From: Pseudomonadota bacterium | GTDB lineage: Bacteria; Pseudomonadota; Alphaproteobacteria; Acetobacterales; Acetobacteraceae | Length of the DNA stretch: 43,520 nucleotides | Direction of reading: 5' to 3' | Assembly (NCBI GenBank): GCA_021799015.1 | Contig: JAJZBH010000002.1 | Span: 1 to 43,520 of the forward strand | Part shown: piece after piece, positions 22,993 through 32,506 of the stretch | Layout of the letters: each line of letters begins with the position of its first letter | Position numbering within the stretch: the stretch's first letter is position 1 | Notes under the pieces: model-generated | The model's input: only the letters and a program-made list of their open reading frames with translations | The model's database searches: none | Told to the model about the DNA's origin: nothing | Translations under genes and position numbers: made by a program

Positions 22993-23035
22993 CGCCCACA
23001 GCACCGAGAACTCGGTTGCGCCCAGGAGGTTCAGC

Positions 23036-23725
23036 ATGACCAATCTTTCTCTCAACGGATCCCTTGCGAGCATCGCACCGACGGCCAGCAGCCAGGCACC
23101 GCAGGTCAGTCAATCCTCATCCACGGGATCGTCGTCCGGACTCACCCAAGCCGACTTCATCAAGCTGATCGTTGCCCAGATGCAGAACCAGGACCCGACA
23201 CAGCCGATGAATCCGCAAAACCTGGCGACAGAATTCTCGAATCTGGCTACTGTCAACGGTATTGACACTCTTGATAACAAGGTTTCGCAGATCCAGTCGG
23301 GCGCTGCCGCGGCCCAGCTTGCACAGGCCGCGAATCTCGTCGGCAAGACCGTCGCGGTCTCCGGCGACAGCCTGACGACCAATGGCTCCGGCACCGCAAT
23401 CGGCGCCTTTTCGCTGACCGGGCCGGCGACAACCGCAATCGTCTCAATCATTGACCCGGCCACCGGCAACGTCGTTGGCCATGTAGGCCTCTCGAATCTC
23501 CCGAGCGGAATCAACAACTTCTCCTGGACAGGGGGAACGCCCAGCAAGACGTATTCCTATCAGGTCTCGGCAACGGATGCAGCAGGTAATCCCGTGCCGG
23601 CCGCAACCTACGCGTCAGGAATCGTCAACGCGGTTAATCTTTCTGGCAGCGCGCCCACCATATCGCTGTCCGGACAATCAAGCCCTGTTTCTCTTTCCAA
23701 AGTCGCAAGCATCATCGGAGGCTGA
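23036..23725 (+). CDS. flgD: FlgD hook scaffold/capping protein
   Basis: A 229-residue protein. The N-terminal region has QADFIKLIVAQMQNQDPTQP followed by MNPQNLATEFSNLATV, the FlgD signature. The C-terminal part (about 110-225) is the Ig-like/FlgD-tudor region with NNFSWTGGTPSKTYSYQVSA. FlgD caps the growing hook. An AGGAGG ribosome site stands 6 nt before the ATG. Confidence 0.94.
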   Translation: MTNLSLNGSLASIAPTASSQAPQVSQSSSTGSSSGLTQADFIKLIVAQMQNQDPTQPMNPQNLATEFSNLATVNGIDTLDNKVSQIQSGAAAAQLAQAANLVGKTVAVSGDSLTTNGSGTAIGAFSLTGPATTAIVSIIDPATGNVVGHVGLSNLPSGINNFSWTGGTPSKTYSYQVSATDAAGNPVPAATYASGIVNAVNLSGSAPTISLSGQSSPVSLSKVASIIGG

Positions 23726-23728
23726 AGA

Positions 23729-24961
23729 ATGTCTCTCAATACGGCTCTTTCAGGATTGCTTGGAGCTCAGCAAGGGCTCAATATCGCATCTAACGATCTC
23801 GCAAACGCAAGCACCACAGGCTTCAAATCCGGATCCGCACGGTTCAGCGATCTTTACGCGGCGGGTGGCACGAATCCGACCGGGCAGGGCGTCGCAAGCC
23901 AGTTCGTTGAGCAGGATTTCGCACAGGGAAATCTCCAGACCACGGGGAACCCTCTCGATCTCGCGATCCAAGGGACAGGGTTCTTTGTTGTCCAGAAAAA
24001 TGGCCAGAACAATTATACTCGCGATGGTGCATTTCAGCTCAGCCCGAGCGGCCAACTGCAGGGCGCGACCGGCTCCGCCGTTCTGGGATACGGCGTCAAC
24101 CCCAACGGTAATTCCAATGGAATCCTCGGCCCGATCACCGTAGCCACCTCGGGTCAGCCGGCCCAAGCCAGTTCCAAGATCTCTCTGAACACGGCATTGA
24201 ATTCCGCGGACCCCGCGATCACTTCCGCGTTTAGTCCTACCAACTCTTCGACGTACGACCGGTCGACCTCCGTGGTGGCCTACGACTCTCTTGGCAACGC
24301 CAACCATGTCCAACTCTATTACGTGAAGAACCCGGCGTCCGGGTCAGCTGGAACAACCATTCCGAACACATGGTCTGTTTATGCCCAGCCAGAAAGCGCG
24401 TCAGGGAATGCGGTAGGTTCGGCGAGCAAGCTGACTACGCTGGCGTTCAACTCGTCAGGCGCTCTCACCGGAGGCGGATCGGCGACATTAAACGTCAACT
24501 GGAAAAACGGCGCTGCCAATTCGGCTATTGCTTTCAATTTTGCCGGCACGACCGTCGGTGCTCAGGCCTTTGCTGTCAACTCGACGACAAACAACGGATA
24601 CGCCCCTGGCACCTTTACCGGCACAAACATCACCAAAACGGGGCAAGTTCAGTCTCTTTACTCGAATGGCCAGACCAAAACAGTCGGAAACCTTGTGTTG
24701 GCAAGCTTTATCAACAATCAAGGCCTCATCCCAAAGAGCGCGAACCTTTTTAGTGCATCCGCAAACTCCGGCCAACCTGTTCTCAATCTTGCGGGCGCCG
24801 GGGTTAACGGGTCTTTGGTGTCAGGTTCAATTGAGCAATCCAACGTACAGACCAGCAATCAGCTGGTCGAGCTGCTGAAATACCAACAGGCCTACCAAAG
24901 CAATGCCAGCGTGATCCAAAGCGAGCAGCAAGATTTCGCCAAGCTGGAACAGGTGGCGTAA
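23729..24961 (+). CDS. flgE: FlgE hook protein
   Basis: A 410-residue axial protein. N-terminal SLNTALSGLLGAQQGLNIAS, ANASTTGFKS, then GNPLDLAIQGTGFFVV and TRDGAFQLS are hook/rod family motifs. The C-terminal IEQSNVQTSNQLVELLKYQQ then AYQSNASVIQS completes the D0 domain. Its size and large Ser/Thr/Gly-rich middle identify the hook rather than a rod protein. It has three arginines only. A GGAGG site lies across the flgD stop. Confidence 0.95.
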   Translation: MSLNTALSGLLGAQQGLNIASNDLANASTTGFKSGSARFSDLYAAGGTNPTGQGVASQFVEQDFAQGNLQTTGNPLDLAIQGTGFFVVQKNGQNNYTRDGAFQLSPSGQLQGATGSAVLGYGVNPNGNSNGILGPITVATSGQPAQASSKISLNTALNSADPAITSAFSPTNSSTYDRSTSVVAYDSLGNANHVQLYYVKNPASGSAGTTIPNTWSVYAQPESASGNAVGSASKLTTLAFNSSGALTGGGSATLNVNWKNGAANSAIAFNFAGTTVGAQAFAVNSTTNNGYAPGTFTGTNITKTGQVQSLYSNGQTKTVGNLVLASFINNQGLIPKSANLFSASANSGQPVLNLAGAGVNGSLVSGSIEQSNVQTSNQLVELLKYQQAYQSNASVIQSEQQDFAKLEQVA

Positions 24962-24966
24962 CCGTC

Positions 24967-25707
24967 ATGGGATTTGGCGGACTCTACACTTCGATGTCGG
25001 GCCTCGAAACCGCGATGCAGCGTTTGGACACAACTGCCGAAAATTTGGCGAACGTGGACACCCAAGGTTATGCATCGGCACAGACCGATGCGCTAAGCCT
25101 TCCTTACGTCGGCGCAAGGCCTCTCCCTGGCGCCGACGTGATGTCTCTCGGCGAAAAGGCTGATACCCAAAAAGGCCCCCTGCAGCGGACTGGTGGTGCG
25201 TTCGACGTCGCGGTCGAAGGCGGCTGGTTAGTGGTCCAGGGCCCCGGCGGAAAACCCGCCTTGACCCGCTCTGGTCAACTTGCGTTGGGCGGCGATGGTG
25301 TTCTGGTAACGGCCAACGGCAACCCTCTCCTTAACTCAAACGGCAGCCCCGTCAGCCTGCCCGCCCTCAAAGACCTAACCATTTCAGAGTCCGGCCAGAT
25401 ATCGGGTGTGCCCGATACCTCTGCTTCCAACACACCCCAGGTTTTTGCCCAATTGCTGATAGCACAGACCCCTGCCACAGGTGTAACGCCGATCGGCAAC
25501 TCTCTTTATGCACTTCCTGCTGGGGCAACACCCACTCCCGCAGTCAAGGCATCGGTTCGCCAAGGCTATCTGGAAGGGAGCAACGTCGACCCGGTACGGT
25601 CGATGATGGATCTCATCGATGTCTCGAGAGGTTTCCAGTTGCAGACCCAACTTGTGGCCCAGACAACGAAAGACAGCTCGCAACTCGACCAGGTTCTGCT
25701 CGCCTGA
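24967..25707 (+). CDS. flgF: FlgF proximal rod protein
   Basis: A 246-residue rod protein beginning GFGGLYTSMSGLETAMQRLD, with ENLANVDTQGYASAQ, FDVAVEGGWLVV and LTRSGQLAL. The C-terminal LEGSNVDPVRSMMDLIDVSR ends the rod signature. Its position between flgE and flgG and a length near 250 residues fit FlgF. The gene starts 5 nt after flgE. Confidence 0.93.
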   Translation: MGFGGLYTSMSGLETAMQRLDTTAENLANVDTQGYASAQTDALSLPYVGARPLPGADVMSLGEKADTQKGPLQRTGGAFDVAVEGGWLVVQGPGGKPALTRSGQLALGGDGVLVTANGNPLLNSNGSPVSLPALKDLTISESGQISGVPDTSASNTPQVFAQLLIAQTPATGVTPIGNSLYALPAGATPTPAVKASVRQGYLEGSNVDPVRSMMDLIDVSRGFQLQTQLVAQTTKDSSQLDQVLLA

Positions 25708-25735
25708 GCTGACCTGAAAACGCAGGAGATCGACC

Positions 25736-26530
25736 ATGCTGCCAGCCCTGTCCGTGACCGCAACCGGGCTCAATGCCGAGCAGGTAGAACTGGACGCCAT
25801 CTCGAACAATCTGGCCAACCTGAACACCACTGGCTTTAAAAGTTCGATGCCGGTGTTCGAGACGCTTGTTTACCAGCAGCAAATCCAGCCGGGCGCCGCC
25901 TCCAGCGGAAATACTCTCTACCCCTCGGGGTATGATCTTGGCACCGGCGTTCGTGTCGCAGGCACCGTTCCCGTGCTAACACAGGGAAACCTGCAGCAAA
26001 CAAACAATCCGCTTGACCTCGCAATCGAAGGCCAGGGCTATTTTCAAGTTCTGCAACCGAGTGGCCAGATCGCCTACACGAGAGACGGTGCTTTCCAGGT
26101 CAACCAGAATGGCCAGCTGGTGACGGCCGACGGCTACCAGGTTCTTCCGAACATTACAATCCCGCCAAACGCGACCAGCGTAACAATAGCCCAGGACGGC
26201 ACAATCTCGGTGACGACACCCGGCGCGAACAACGCGACCCAGATCGGGCAAATCCAGCTGGCGAATTTCGTTAATCCCCAAGGGCTGCAGCCAGTCGGGA
26301 ACAACCTCTTTCTGCAAACAAACGCAAGCGGAGCGGCCATCACCGGTAACCCCCAGGCAAATGGCCTTGGCGGTGTCTACCAAGGCTATCTTGAGCAATC
26401 AAACACGAACGTTGTGGAATCGATGGTGGACCTGATCAGTGCCGAACGGGCGTACCAGCTTGGTACAAACGTCGCGTCCGATGCCGGGCAGACCCTGTCC
26501 CAGTTGTCACAGATGGTTGCTAACGCGTGA
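25736..26530 (+). CDS. flgG: FlgG distal rod protein
   Basis: A 264-residue distal rod protein. It has LSVTATGLNAEQVELDAISN, NLANLNTTGFKSS, the FlgG-specific early segment (GYDLGTGVRVAGT), NPLDLAIEGQGYFQV, YTRDGAFQVN and the C-terminal LEQSNTNVVESMVDLISAER. FlgG forms the rigid distal rod. AGGAG lies 7 nt before the ATG. The length matches the family (about 260). Confidence 0.95.
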   Translation: MLPALSVTATGLNAEQVELDAISNNLANLNTTGFKSSMPVFETLVYQQQIQPGAASSGNTLYPSGYDLGTGVRVAGTVPVLTQGNLQQTNNPLDLAIEGQGYFQVLQPSGQIAYTRDGAFQVNQNGQLVTADGYQVLPNITIPPNATSVTIAQDGTISVTTPGANNATQIGQIQLANFVNPQGLQPVGNNLFLQTNASGAAITGNPQANGLGGVYQGYLEQSNTNVVESMVDLISAERAYQLGTNVASDAGQTLSQLSQMVANA

Positions 26531-26667
26531 TTGAATCAGCTCCGCGTTGTGGAATCGATGTTTGACCTGAACAGCAGCAAGCCACTCACGTCTTGGACAC
26601 TGATGTTGAAGCGTGGGACGTGGAAGCATTTCGGCCAGAAGTTACATTCTGGCGCAAGCTGGCTGCT

Positions 26668-27372
26668 ATGATGACGGAGCAGACGCCGTGGCAAGGGGTA
26701 GCCCTCATAATGCTATGCGGCCTTCTGACCGGATGTGCCACAACTGCACCCGGAAAACTCTACTTCGTGAAGCCCACTGCGTTTCCGGTTTCCGTTCAGC
26801 AAACACCCGATTCCCAAAGCGGATCCATTTTTCCGCCGGATACCACGGGTTCGCTGTACGCCAATCAGCGCAACTGGGCCGTCGGTGATATCGTCACCAT
26901 CGATGTCACCCTGAACACTACTGCCCAGGACACAGACAGCGGTGCTCTGACAAAAAGCTCGTCAGTCAATGATTCGGTTTCAGCCTTCCTCGGTGTACCT
27001 CTTCAGTTCGGTTCCTTGCACGGCAGCCCATTCCAACCAACGTTCAATCTCGGTAACAAACAGGCGTTCAGCGGCAGCGGAGCAACAAGCGGATCCAATA
27101 CGGTAACGACAGAGATTGCCGCCGTCGTAACCAAGATCGAGCCTAATGGTATTCTGGCTCTTGCCGGTCGGACCAATGTCAACATCAACGGAAACGTGAC
27201 CGGGGTAGACGTCAGCGGCTTCGCCCGCCCTCAGGATATTGGAGCAAACAACACCTTGAATTCTGCCCAACTCGCCGATGCTAACGTCCAATATGTTGGG
27301 ATCGGGGCCATCAACTCATCGCATCATGTCCCATGGCTAGAAAGCGCACTTTCGAGATACTCACCATTCTGA
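26668..27372 (+). CDS. flgH: FlgH L-ring lipoprotein
   Basis: A 234-residue lipoprotein. A hydrophobic signal ends in a lipobox LTGC with Cys23 as the lipidated residue. The mature part has SLYANQRNWAVGDIVTIDV, followed by repeated beta-type segments, TEIAAVVTKIEPNGILALAG, then LNSAQLADANVQYVGIGAI near the end, as in FlgH. FlgH forms the L-ring in the outer membrane. ATG 26668 (or the adjacent 26671) is chosen because it places the signal at the N-terminus; the longer frame from TTG 26593 would add 25 charged residues. The ribosome site is weak. The 3' end overlaps flgI by 40 nt. Confidence 0.9.
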   Translation: MMTEQTPWQGVALIMLCGLLTGCATTAPGKLYFVKPTAFPVSVQQTPDSQSGSIFPPDTTGSLYANQRNWAVGDIVTIDVTLNTTAQDTDSGALTKSSSVNDSVSAFLGVPLQFGSLHGSPFQPTFNLGNKQAFSGSGATSGSNTVTTEIAAVVTKIEPNGILALAGRTNVNINGNVTGVDVSGFARPQDIGANNTLNSAQLADANVQYVGIGAINSSHHVPWLESALSRYSPF

Positions 27373-28454
27373 TAGCTGCCGCTGTCTCCGCAACTGCGCC
27401 ACCCGCACTGGGTGACCAGGTGCGGGATCTCGTAACCGTTGCCGGGGCGCCCAGTAACCAACTGGTAGGATACGGACTCGTCGTCGGATTACCCGGAACC
27501 GGCGACCAGACAACCCAGATTCCCTATACCCAGCAGGCGATAACAAACATGTTGTCCCATGAAGGAATTACCCTACCGGCCACCTCCTTCATGCAACCGT
27601 ACGACGTCGCCTCGGTCATGGTCACCGCGACCGTACCGCCGTATGCGGAACCTGGCGCCGACCTCAATGTTACGGTCTCAGCGATCGGCAATGCAACGTC
27701 GCTCGCCGGTGGCGTCCTTCTCCCTACGCCCCTCAAGGGAGGTAACGGCCTTGTATACGCCCAAGCCCAAGGCCCCTTGCTCGTGAGTGGATTCGCGGCC
27801 AGTGCCGCCGGATCATCGGTGAGAGCCAATACGCCTACGGTGGGGCGCATTCCCGATGGAGCCGTTATGTCAAGGGCCATTCCGACGAGCTCGATCCTGC
27901 CGGACGGAGAGAGTCATCTGCTCCTGCGTCAACCAAGCTACGGCAATGCCGCGCGCATCGCCTCTGCGATCAACCGGTCAGTTGGCGCGGGAACCGCTTA
28001 TGCAGCCTCCCCTGATGAAATCGACCTGAGTAATGCGGGTAGCCTGGACCCGGTCGAGTTCATGGCTCGCGTTCTCAGGGTCAGCGTAACGCCCAGGAAA
28101 GCAATTCCGACTGTCGTTGTCGATGCTCAATCCGGAACCATCGTGATGGGAGCGGGCGTCCGGCTTGGCCCTGCTGTCGTCTCGCACGGAAACCTGACCG
28201 TCACCATCCAGGCATATAATGCCGTTAGTCAGCCCAATCCGTTTAGCGGTGGACGAACAGTTGGCGTCCAGAATGCCCAAATCTCTGCCCGGCAAAGCAA
28301 GGGTGGAAAGGTCGTGACACTTCCACACGCGGTTACGCTGGCCGAAGTCGCTGCAGCTCTCAACCGAATCGGGGCGAGCCCCAGCGATCTGATCGCCATA
28401 GTAGAAGCCCTCGAGTCGGCAGGCGCGCTCAAAGCCGATCTGAAGGTGATCTGA
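27333..28454 (+). CDS. flgI: FlgI P-ring protein
   Basis: A 373-residue periplasmic protein. A cleavable signal covers about residues 1-27 (ending PPALG). The mature start DQVRDLVTVAGAPSNQLVGY followed by GLVVGLPGTGDQT is the FlgI signature. Later segments include VVVDAQSGTIVMGAGVRLGP and VTLAEVAAALNRIGASPSDL. FlgI forms the P-ring bushing in the peptidoglycan layer with help from FlgA. The gene starts 40 nt inside flgH, an unusually long overlap for this operon. Confidence 0.95.
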   Translation: MARKRTFEILTILIAAAVSATAPPALGDQVRDLVTVAGAPSNQLVGYGLVVGLPGTGDQTTQIPYTQQAITNMLSHEGITLPATSFMQPYDVASVMVTATVPPYAEPGADLNVTVSAIGNATSLAGGVLLPTPLKGGNGLVYAQAQGPLLVSGFAASAAGSSVRANTPTVGRIPDGAVMSRAIPTSSILPDGESHLLLRQPSYGNAARIASAINRSVGAGTAYAASPDEIDLSNAGSLDPVEFMARVLRVSVTPRKAIPTVVVDAQSGTIVMGAGVRLGPAVVSHGNLTVTIQAYNAVSQPNPFSGGRTVGVQNAQISARQSKGGKVVTLPHAVTLAEVAAALNRIGASPSDLIAIVEALESAGALKADLKVI

Positions 28455-29308
28455 TGCTCGTTCACGCCCCCGCCTCTCCTGGCAGCTCTGGAGTCAACGG
28501 TGTATCGGTCGCCGCGCAGGCAGAAAAGCTCATCGCAATGCTATGGGAACAGGTGCTTTCGGGCATGACAGCAACGGCGCTACCCAGCAGCGCGCTAGGC
28601 ACCGGCTCGAACGTGTACGATGGCATTGCCCTGCATGCTGTCGCAAGCTCGGTCTTCAGCCAAACGGATGGAGGATTGCGTCATGACATCGTTGCCCAGC
28701 TTACGGAAGCAAATCCGTCTGCAGGGCAAAATTCGCGACCGCTCGATAGTCCATCTCTGGCCGGATCGTCGCTTGAAGCCCTCCGAACCCTTGCCAATGT
28801 TAAGGGCAGCCCCGGAATTCAGGGAAGCGCCATGGTCAAAGCTTCAACCATCCTCGACCGTGCAATCGCGTTTGCCCAAAAAGTATGGCCCGACTTGCAA
28901 CAAGCGGCTCTAAAGCTCGACGTACCTCCTGTCGGCCTGCTCGCGCAGACCGCGCTGGAAACCGGTTGGGGAAGCGCCATCCCGGGTAACAACCTCTTCG
29001 GCATAAAAGCTGTGAACGGCCAGGCATCGGTATCACTTCCGACAAAGGAAATGGTCGAGGGGAGCCTCATACCGGCGACGGCGTCGTTCGCGACCTATCC
29101 ATCGATTTCATCGGCGGTTGGCCACCTCACATCGTTACTCGAAACACGATTTCGCGATGTACTCGGCGCCAGTTCCGTTGAACAGTTTGCCGCGGGACTG
29201 GCCCGCGGTGGATATGCAACAGACGACGCCTACGCACAAAAAATTATTGATATCGCACGGTCGCCAATCATGGATCAGGTGCTTCAAAGTTTAGGAATTA
29301 GCTCATGA
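28454..29308 (+). CDS. flgJ: FlgJ rod-binding muramidase, two-domain form
   Basis: A 284-residue protein. The N-terminal rod-scaffold domain (about 18-85) has AEKLIAMLWEQVLSGMTATA and VYDGIALHAVASSVFSQTDG. The C-terminal GH73 glucosaminidase-type domain (about 130-280) has GLLAQTALETGWGSAIPGNN and LFGIKAVNG, with Glu169 in the position of the catalytic acid. FlgJ both caps the rod and opens the wall. Many Alphaproteobacteria have a single-domain FlgJ with a separate lytic enzyme, so the fused form is notable here. It overlaps the flgI stop by 1 nt and flgK by 4 nt. Confidence 0.92.
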   Translation: MLVHAPASPGSSGVNGVSVAAQAEKLIAMLWEQVLSGMTATALPSSALGTGSNVYDGIALHAVASSVFSQTDGGLRHDIVAQLTEANPSAGQNSRPLDSPSLAGSSLEALRTLANVKGSPGIQGSAMVKASTILDRAIAFAQKVWPDLQQAALKLDVPPVGLLAQTALETGWGSAIPGNNLFGIKAVNGQASVSLPTKEMVEGSLIPATASFATYPSISSAVGHLTSLLETRFRDVLGASSVEQFAAGLARGGYATDDAYAQKIIDIARSPIMDQVLQSLGISS

Positions 29309-31242
29309 GCGGTCTAACCGGCGCAATGTTCACCGCGCTCTCGGGTCTTGACGCCTTCTCGAAAGGCACCGAGACCGTTAGTAACAACGTCGCCAACCAG
29401 GCAACCAGCGGCTACGCCGTCGAGACCCTTGCGCCCCAAACCGTCGGCAACTCTTCGTCCGGGGCAGGTAGCGGAGTATTGGATCCGGCGGCCGTCCGGC
29501 GCGCCGCCGACGGCTTCGCGGCGGCGCGTGTCTATGCAGCGACCGCCACAAGCCAAGGGGCTCAAAGCCTTGCCTCTGCGCTGTCCACAATCGATCAGGC
29601 CTTCACCGGTAACGGAAACATCCATAGTACTGCGAGCACCTTTTTCGCCGACCTGTCCACGCTCGCCTCGGAACCGACGAATGCCGCGCAAGCCAGCACA
29701 GTGATCGCTGATGCCCAGACGCTGGTCAGTGCATTCCAAAGCGCCGCTGGAAGCCTGAACACCCAATTTGCAACAATATCCAATTCACTCCAGCAGCAGG
29801 TTGCAGACGCCAACAAGTTACTTGGACAGGTCGCAGCCATCAACAAATCGCTCCAGGCGTCACCGAACAGCAACACTCTCCTGGATCAGCAACAAGCCAC
29901 CCTCACGGCACTCGCGAAGTACGTATCGATTTCGACCGTTCCGCTGTCGAACGGAGCAGTCGAGGTTACCACTGGTGGTACCGTTCTCGTCGACCAAAGC
30001 GGAGCCCAGTTGCTGAGTATTACACAGTCAACGCCATCAAGTCGCCCCGTCGTCACCGCCGGGGCTGACAAGGTGCCCGTAAACCTCGGAAGCACCAGCG
30101 GATCCCTTGGTGGATCATTGGCCGGTTTCACGGCGACTTCAAACGCATTAGCGTCCCTCAACTGGTTCGCAGGAGCACTAACTGGGCTCGTGAACCAAGC
30201 GCAGGCCGAAGGCCTGAACGGCTCTGGTAAACAAGGTGCTCCCCTCTTTTTGATTCCCGCTCCTACGGTTACACCATCCCCGACGAACACGGGATCAGCC
30301 ACGCTGGGTGTCACGATAACAAACGCGCCCCAGTTGCCGCCGAATGGCCAAGGCTACACACTCACGTTCGGGCCCGGCGGCTGGACGGCCACCACACCGA
30401 ACACAAACCAGACTTACAGTCTTGGCGCCGGGCCAACCCTGACACTGAACGGCATGAGTATCGCGGTAACCGGCACGCCGAAGCCAGGCGACAGTTTTCA
30501 GATCAACCCCACTCCGGGGGCCGCAGCCGGATTGGCCCTCACATCAACGAATCCGGCGGTGCTCGCGGTTGCAGACCCGTACGCGGTAACGTCAGGCACC
30601 ATTTCCCCAAGCGGGGCGGTGATAAACAATAATGCCGGGACCGTGACAGAAACAAGCGACACTGTTCTTGCTAACCCAACCGCGGGCGCAGCCGTTGTCC
30701 CCGGTTCGTACTTCGGCCAATCCCTGGTCATGACCTTTACGTCGCCCTCCGCGTACAAGATCACAACAGCAGGGGGAGCTACGGTCTCAAGTGGAACGTG
30801 GAGCGGTGGAACCGGCGTCGCAATTGCATATCCGTCAGGCTCGAAAGCCGGTGGCGAATACTGGCAAGTCAATCTGAGCGGAACACCCGCCGCGGGTGAT
30901 GTTGTTTCACTGACGCCCGGCGGCCTGAACAGCGGATCCAACGCGTCCCGCATGGCACAGTTGTGGGACGCTTCGAATGCGGCTCTTCCGGGCGGCTCGC
31001 TACAGGGATCCATTCTATCGATCATCGGCTTCAACGGCGCACAATCCGCCGCTGCAAAAACCATGCACTCAAACAGCGCCAATAACCTGCAGACAGCCCA
31101 GAATTCGCTTGCCGCAATCGCCGGCGTCAACCCTGATCAGCAGGCAACCCTCCTCTTGCAATATCAGCAAGCCTATGCCGCCGCGGCCAAAGTTATTGCA
31201 ACAGCCGCGACAATGTTCAACTCACTCCTGCAGGCTGTTTAA
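29305..31242 (+). CDS. flgK: FlgK hook-filament junction protein 1
   Basis: A 645-residue axial protein. The N-terminal TALSGLDAFSKGTETVSNNV then ANQATSGYAVETL is the FlgK start, followed by a long coiled region (SFQ and NSLQQQVADANKLLGQVAAI), a large Gly/Thr/Pro-rich middle (about 250-560) and a C-terminal NPDQQATLLLQYQQAYAAAA then ATAATMFNSLL. FlgK joins hook to filament. The ATG overlaps the flgJ stop (ATGA). It contains few arginines for its length. Confidence 0.95.
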   Translation: MSGLTGAMFTALSGLDAFSKGTETVSNNVANQATSGYAVETLAPQTVGNSSSGAGSGVLDPAAVRRAADGFAAARVYAATATSQGAQSLASALSTIDQAFTGNGNIHSTASTFFADLSTLASEPTNAAQASTVIADAQTLVSAFQSAAGSLNTQFATISNSLQQQVADANKLLGQVAAINKSLQASPNSNTLLDQQQATLTALAKYVSISTVPLSNGAVEVTTGGTVLVDQSGAQLLSITQSTPSSRPVVTAGADKVPVNLGSTSGSLGGSLAGFTATSNALASLNWFAGALTGLVNQAQAEGLNGSGKQGAPLFLIPAPTVTPSPTNTGSATLGVTITNAPQLPPNGQGYTLTFGPGGWTATTPNTNQTYSLGAGPTLTLNGMSIAVTGTPKPGDSFQINPTPGAAAGLALTSTNPAVLAVADPYAVTSGTISPSGAVINNNAGTVTETSDTVLANPTAGAAVVPGSYFGQSLVMTFTSPSAYKITTAGGATVSSGTWSGGTGVAIAYPSGSKAGGEYWQVNLSGTPAAGDVVSLTPGGLNSGSNASRMAQLWDASNAALPGGSLQGSILSIIGFNGAQSAAAKTMHSNSANNLQTAQNSLAAIAGVNPDQQATLLLQYQQAYAAAAKVIATAATMFNSLLQAV

Positions 31243-31253
31243 AGGAACGTTCG

Positions 31254-32471
31254 ATGGAATCAACTTTCTATACCAACTCTGCCGCAGCGTTCACAACGCA
31301 GGAAACACAGCTCCAGCAGCTTCAATCCGAACTGGCTTCCGGAAAAGCCGTGAACTCCGCTGGTGCCGACGCAACGGCCTATATTGGCGCAGCACAAGAC
31401 AACTCACAAATTCAGCAATTGGCAGCCGAACAGAATAGCCAGACGAACATACAGGCGACCCTCCAGACGGGAACGTCGACGTTGGGTCAAGCAACGACGC
31501 TTCTCGACCAGCTCCAGAGCATCGCACTTCAGGCAATCAACGCGACCACATCCGGTCTCAATTACCAGGCTCTCTCCGAACAGGCCGGACAGATAGGACA
31601 GCAGCTGCTCGCATTTGCCAACAGCCAGGACCCGCAAGGAAATTTTGTCTTTTCTGGGACCGCCAAGGGGACGGAACCCTTCAGTCAGAACAGTTCCGGA
31701 TCGGTCTCATATAATGGGAACGAGGGAGTTTCGAGTGTTGAAATCTCGCCTGGAGTCACGGTCAATTCTGCGTTGAACGGAGCCGTCTTTATGGACGGCC
31801 CGAGCGGCAATGGATTTGCGTCGGTCAGCGCCGGAACGACCAACACGGGAACAGCAACTCTGGTTGCGACAGGGGTATCGAACCAAGCCGCTGCAGGCGC
31901 ATTTCAAACCGGCAATCTTGCCATTACCGTCTCATTTTCATCATCTGGCGGAACGGAAAGTTACGTAGCCACTCAAGGCGGCATAAAAATCGGTGGGGGA
32001 CCCGTAACCACGTCAACTAACAGTGCAATGCTGAATCTTGACGGAATTCAGTTCAAACTGTCCGGCGCCCCCAATGTAGGCGACACCTTTGTTATCGCTC
32101 CCTCACGTCCCCAATCAATCTTCTCGCTTGTGTCCGGCATTCAATCTGCACTGTCATCGCCGGGATCGACCTCAGCTCAGATGGCCCAGACACGTCAAAC
32201 GTTGGAAAATGCACTTGGCGGCATCGTGCAATATCAGAACCGATTCTCAGGCGCCAGCGCAAAAGCGGGCGTGATACTGAAGTCTATCACCCAGTCTGGG
32301 GCAGCGGACACTACACTCAGCACGGCCGATCAGACAAATGCAGCCGCATTAGTCGGAGCAAATATCCCTCAGACGCTGACGCAAATCGAACAGCAGACCG
32401 CCGCGCTTCAGGATTCCCTCAAAGCTTTCAGCTCGGTCCAACAACTTTCGCTCTTTTCGTTCATCGCCTGA
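31254..32471 (+). CDS. flgL: FlgL hook-filament junction protein 3
   Basis: A 405-residue flagellin-like protein with the D0/D1 pattern: QLQQLQSELASGKAVNSAGA then AYIGAAQDN at the N-terminus and a matching C-terminal helix (LTQIEQQTAALQDSLKAFSS). NSQDPQGNFVFSGT is the FlgL-specific segment. It forms the last hook-associated ring before the filament. AAAGGAA stands upstream of the ATG. Directly downstream of flgK and upstream of the transferase gene. Confidence 0.93.
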   Translation: MESTFYTNSAAAFTTQETQLQQLQSELASGKAVNSAGADATAYIGAAQDNSQIQQLAAEQNSQTNIQATLQTGTSTLGQATTLLDQLQSIALQAINATTSGLNYQALSEQAGQIGQQLLAFANSQDPQGNFVFSGTAKGTEPFSQNSSGSVSYNGNEGVSSVEISPGVTVNSALNGAVFMDGPSGNGFASVSAGTTNTGTATLVATGVSNQAAAGAFQTGNLAITVSFSSSGGTESYVATQGGIKIGGGPVTTSTNSAMLNLDGIQFKLSGAPNVGDTFVIAPSRPQSIFSLVSGIQSALSSPGSTSAQMAQTRQTLENALGGIVQYQNRFSGASAKAGVILKSITQSGAADTTLSTADQTNAAALVGANIPQTLTQIEQQTAALQDSLKAFSSVQQLSLFSFIA

Positions 32472-32506
32472 TCCAAAGGCCATCGAGCTAACATAACAGA
32501 GGTTTC

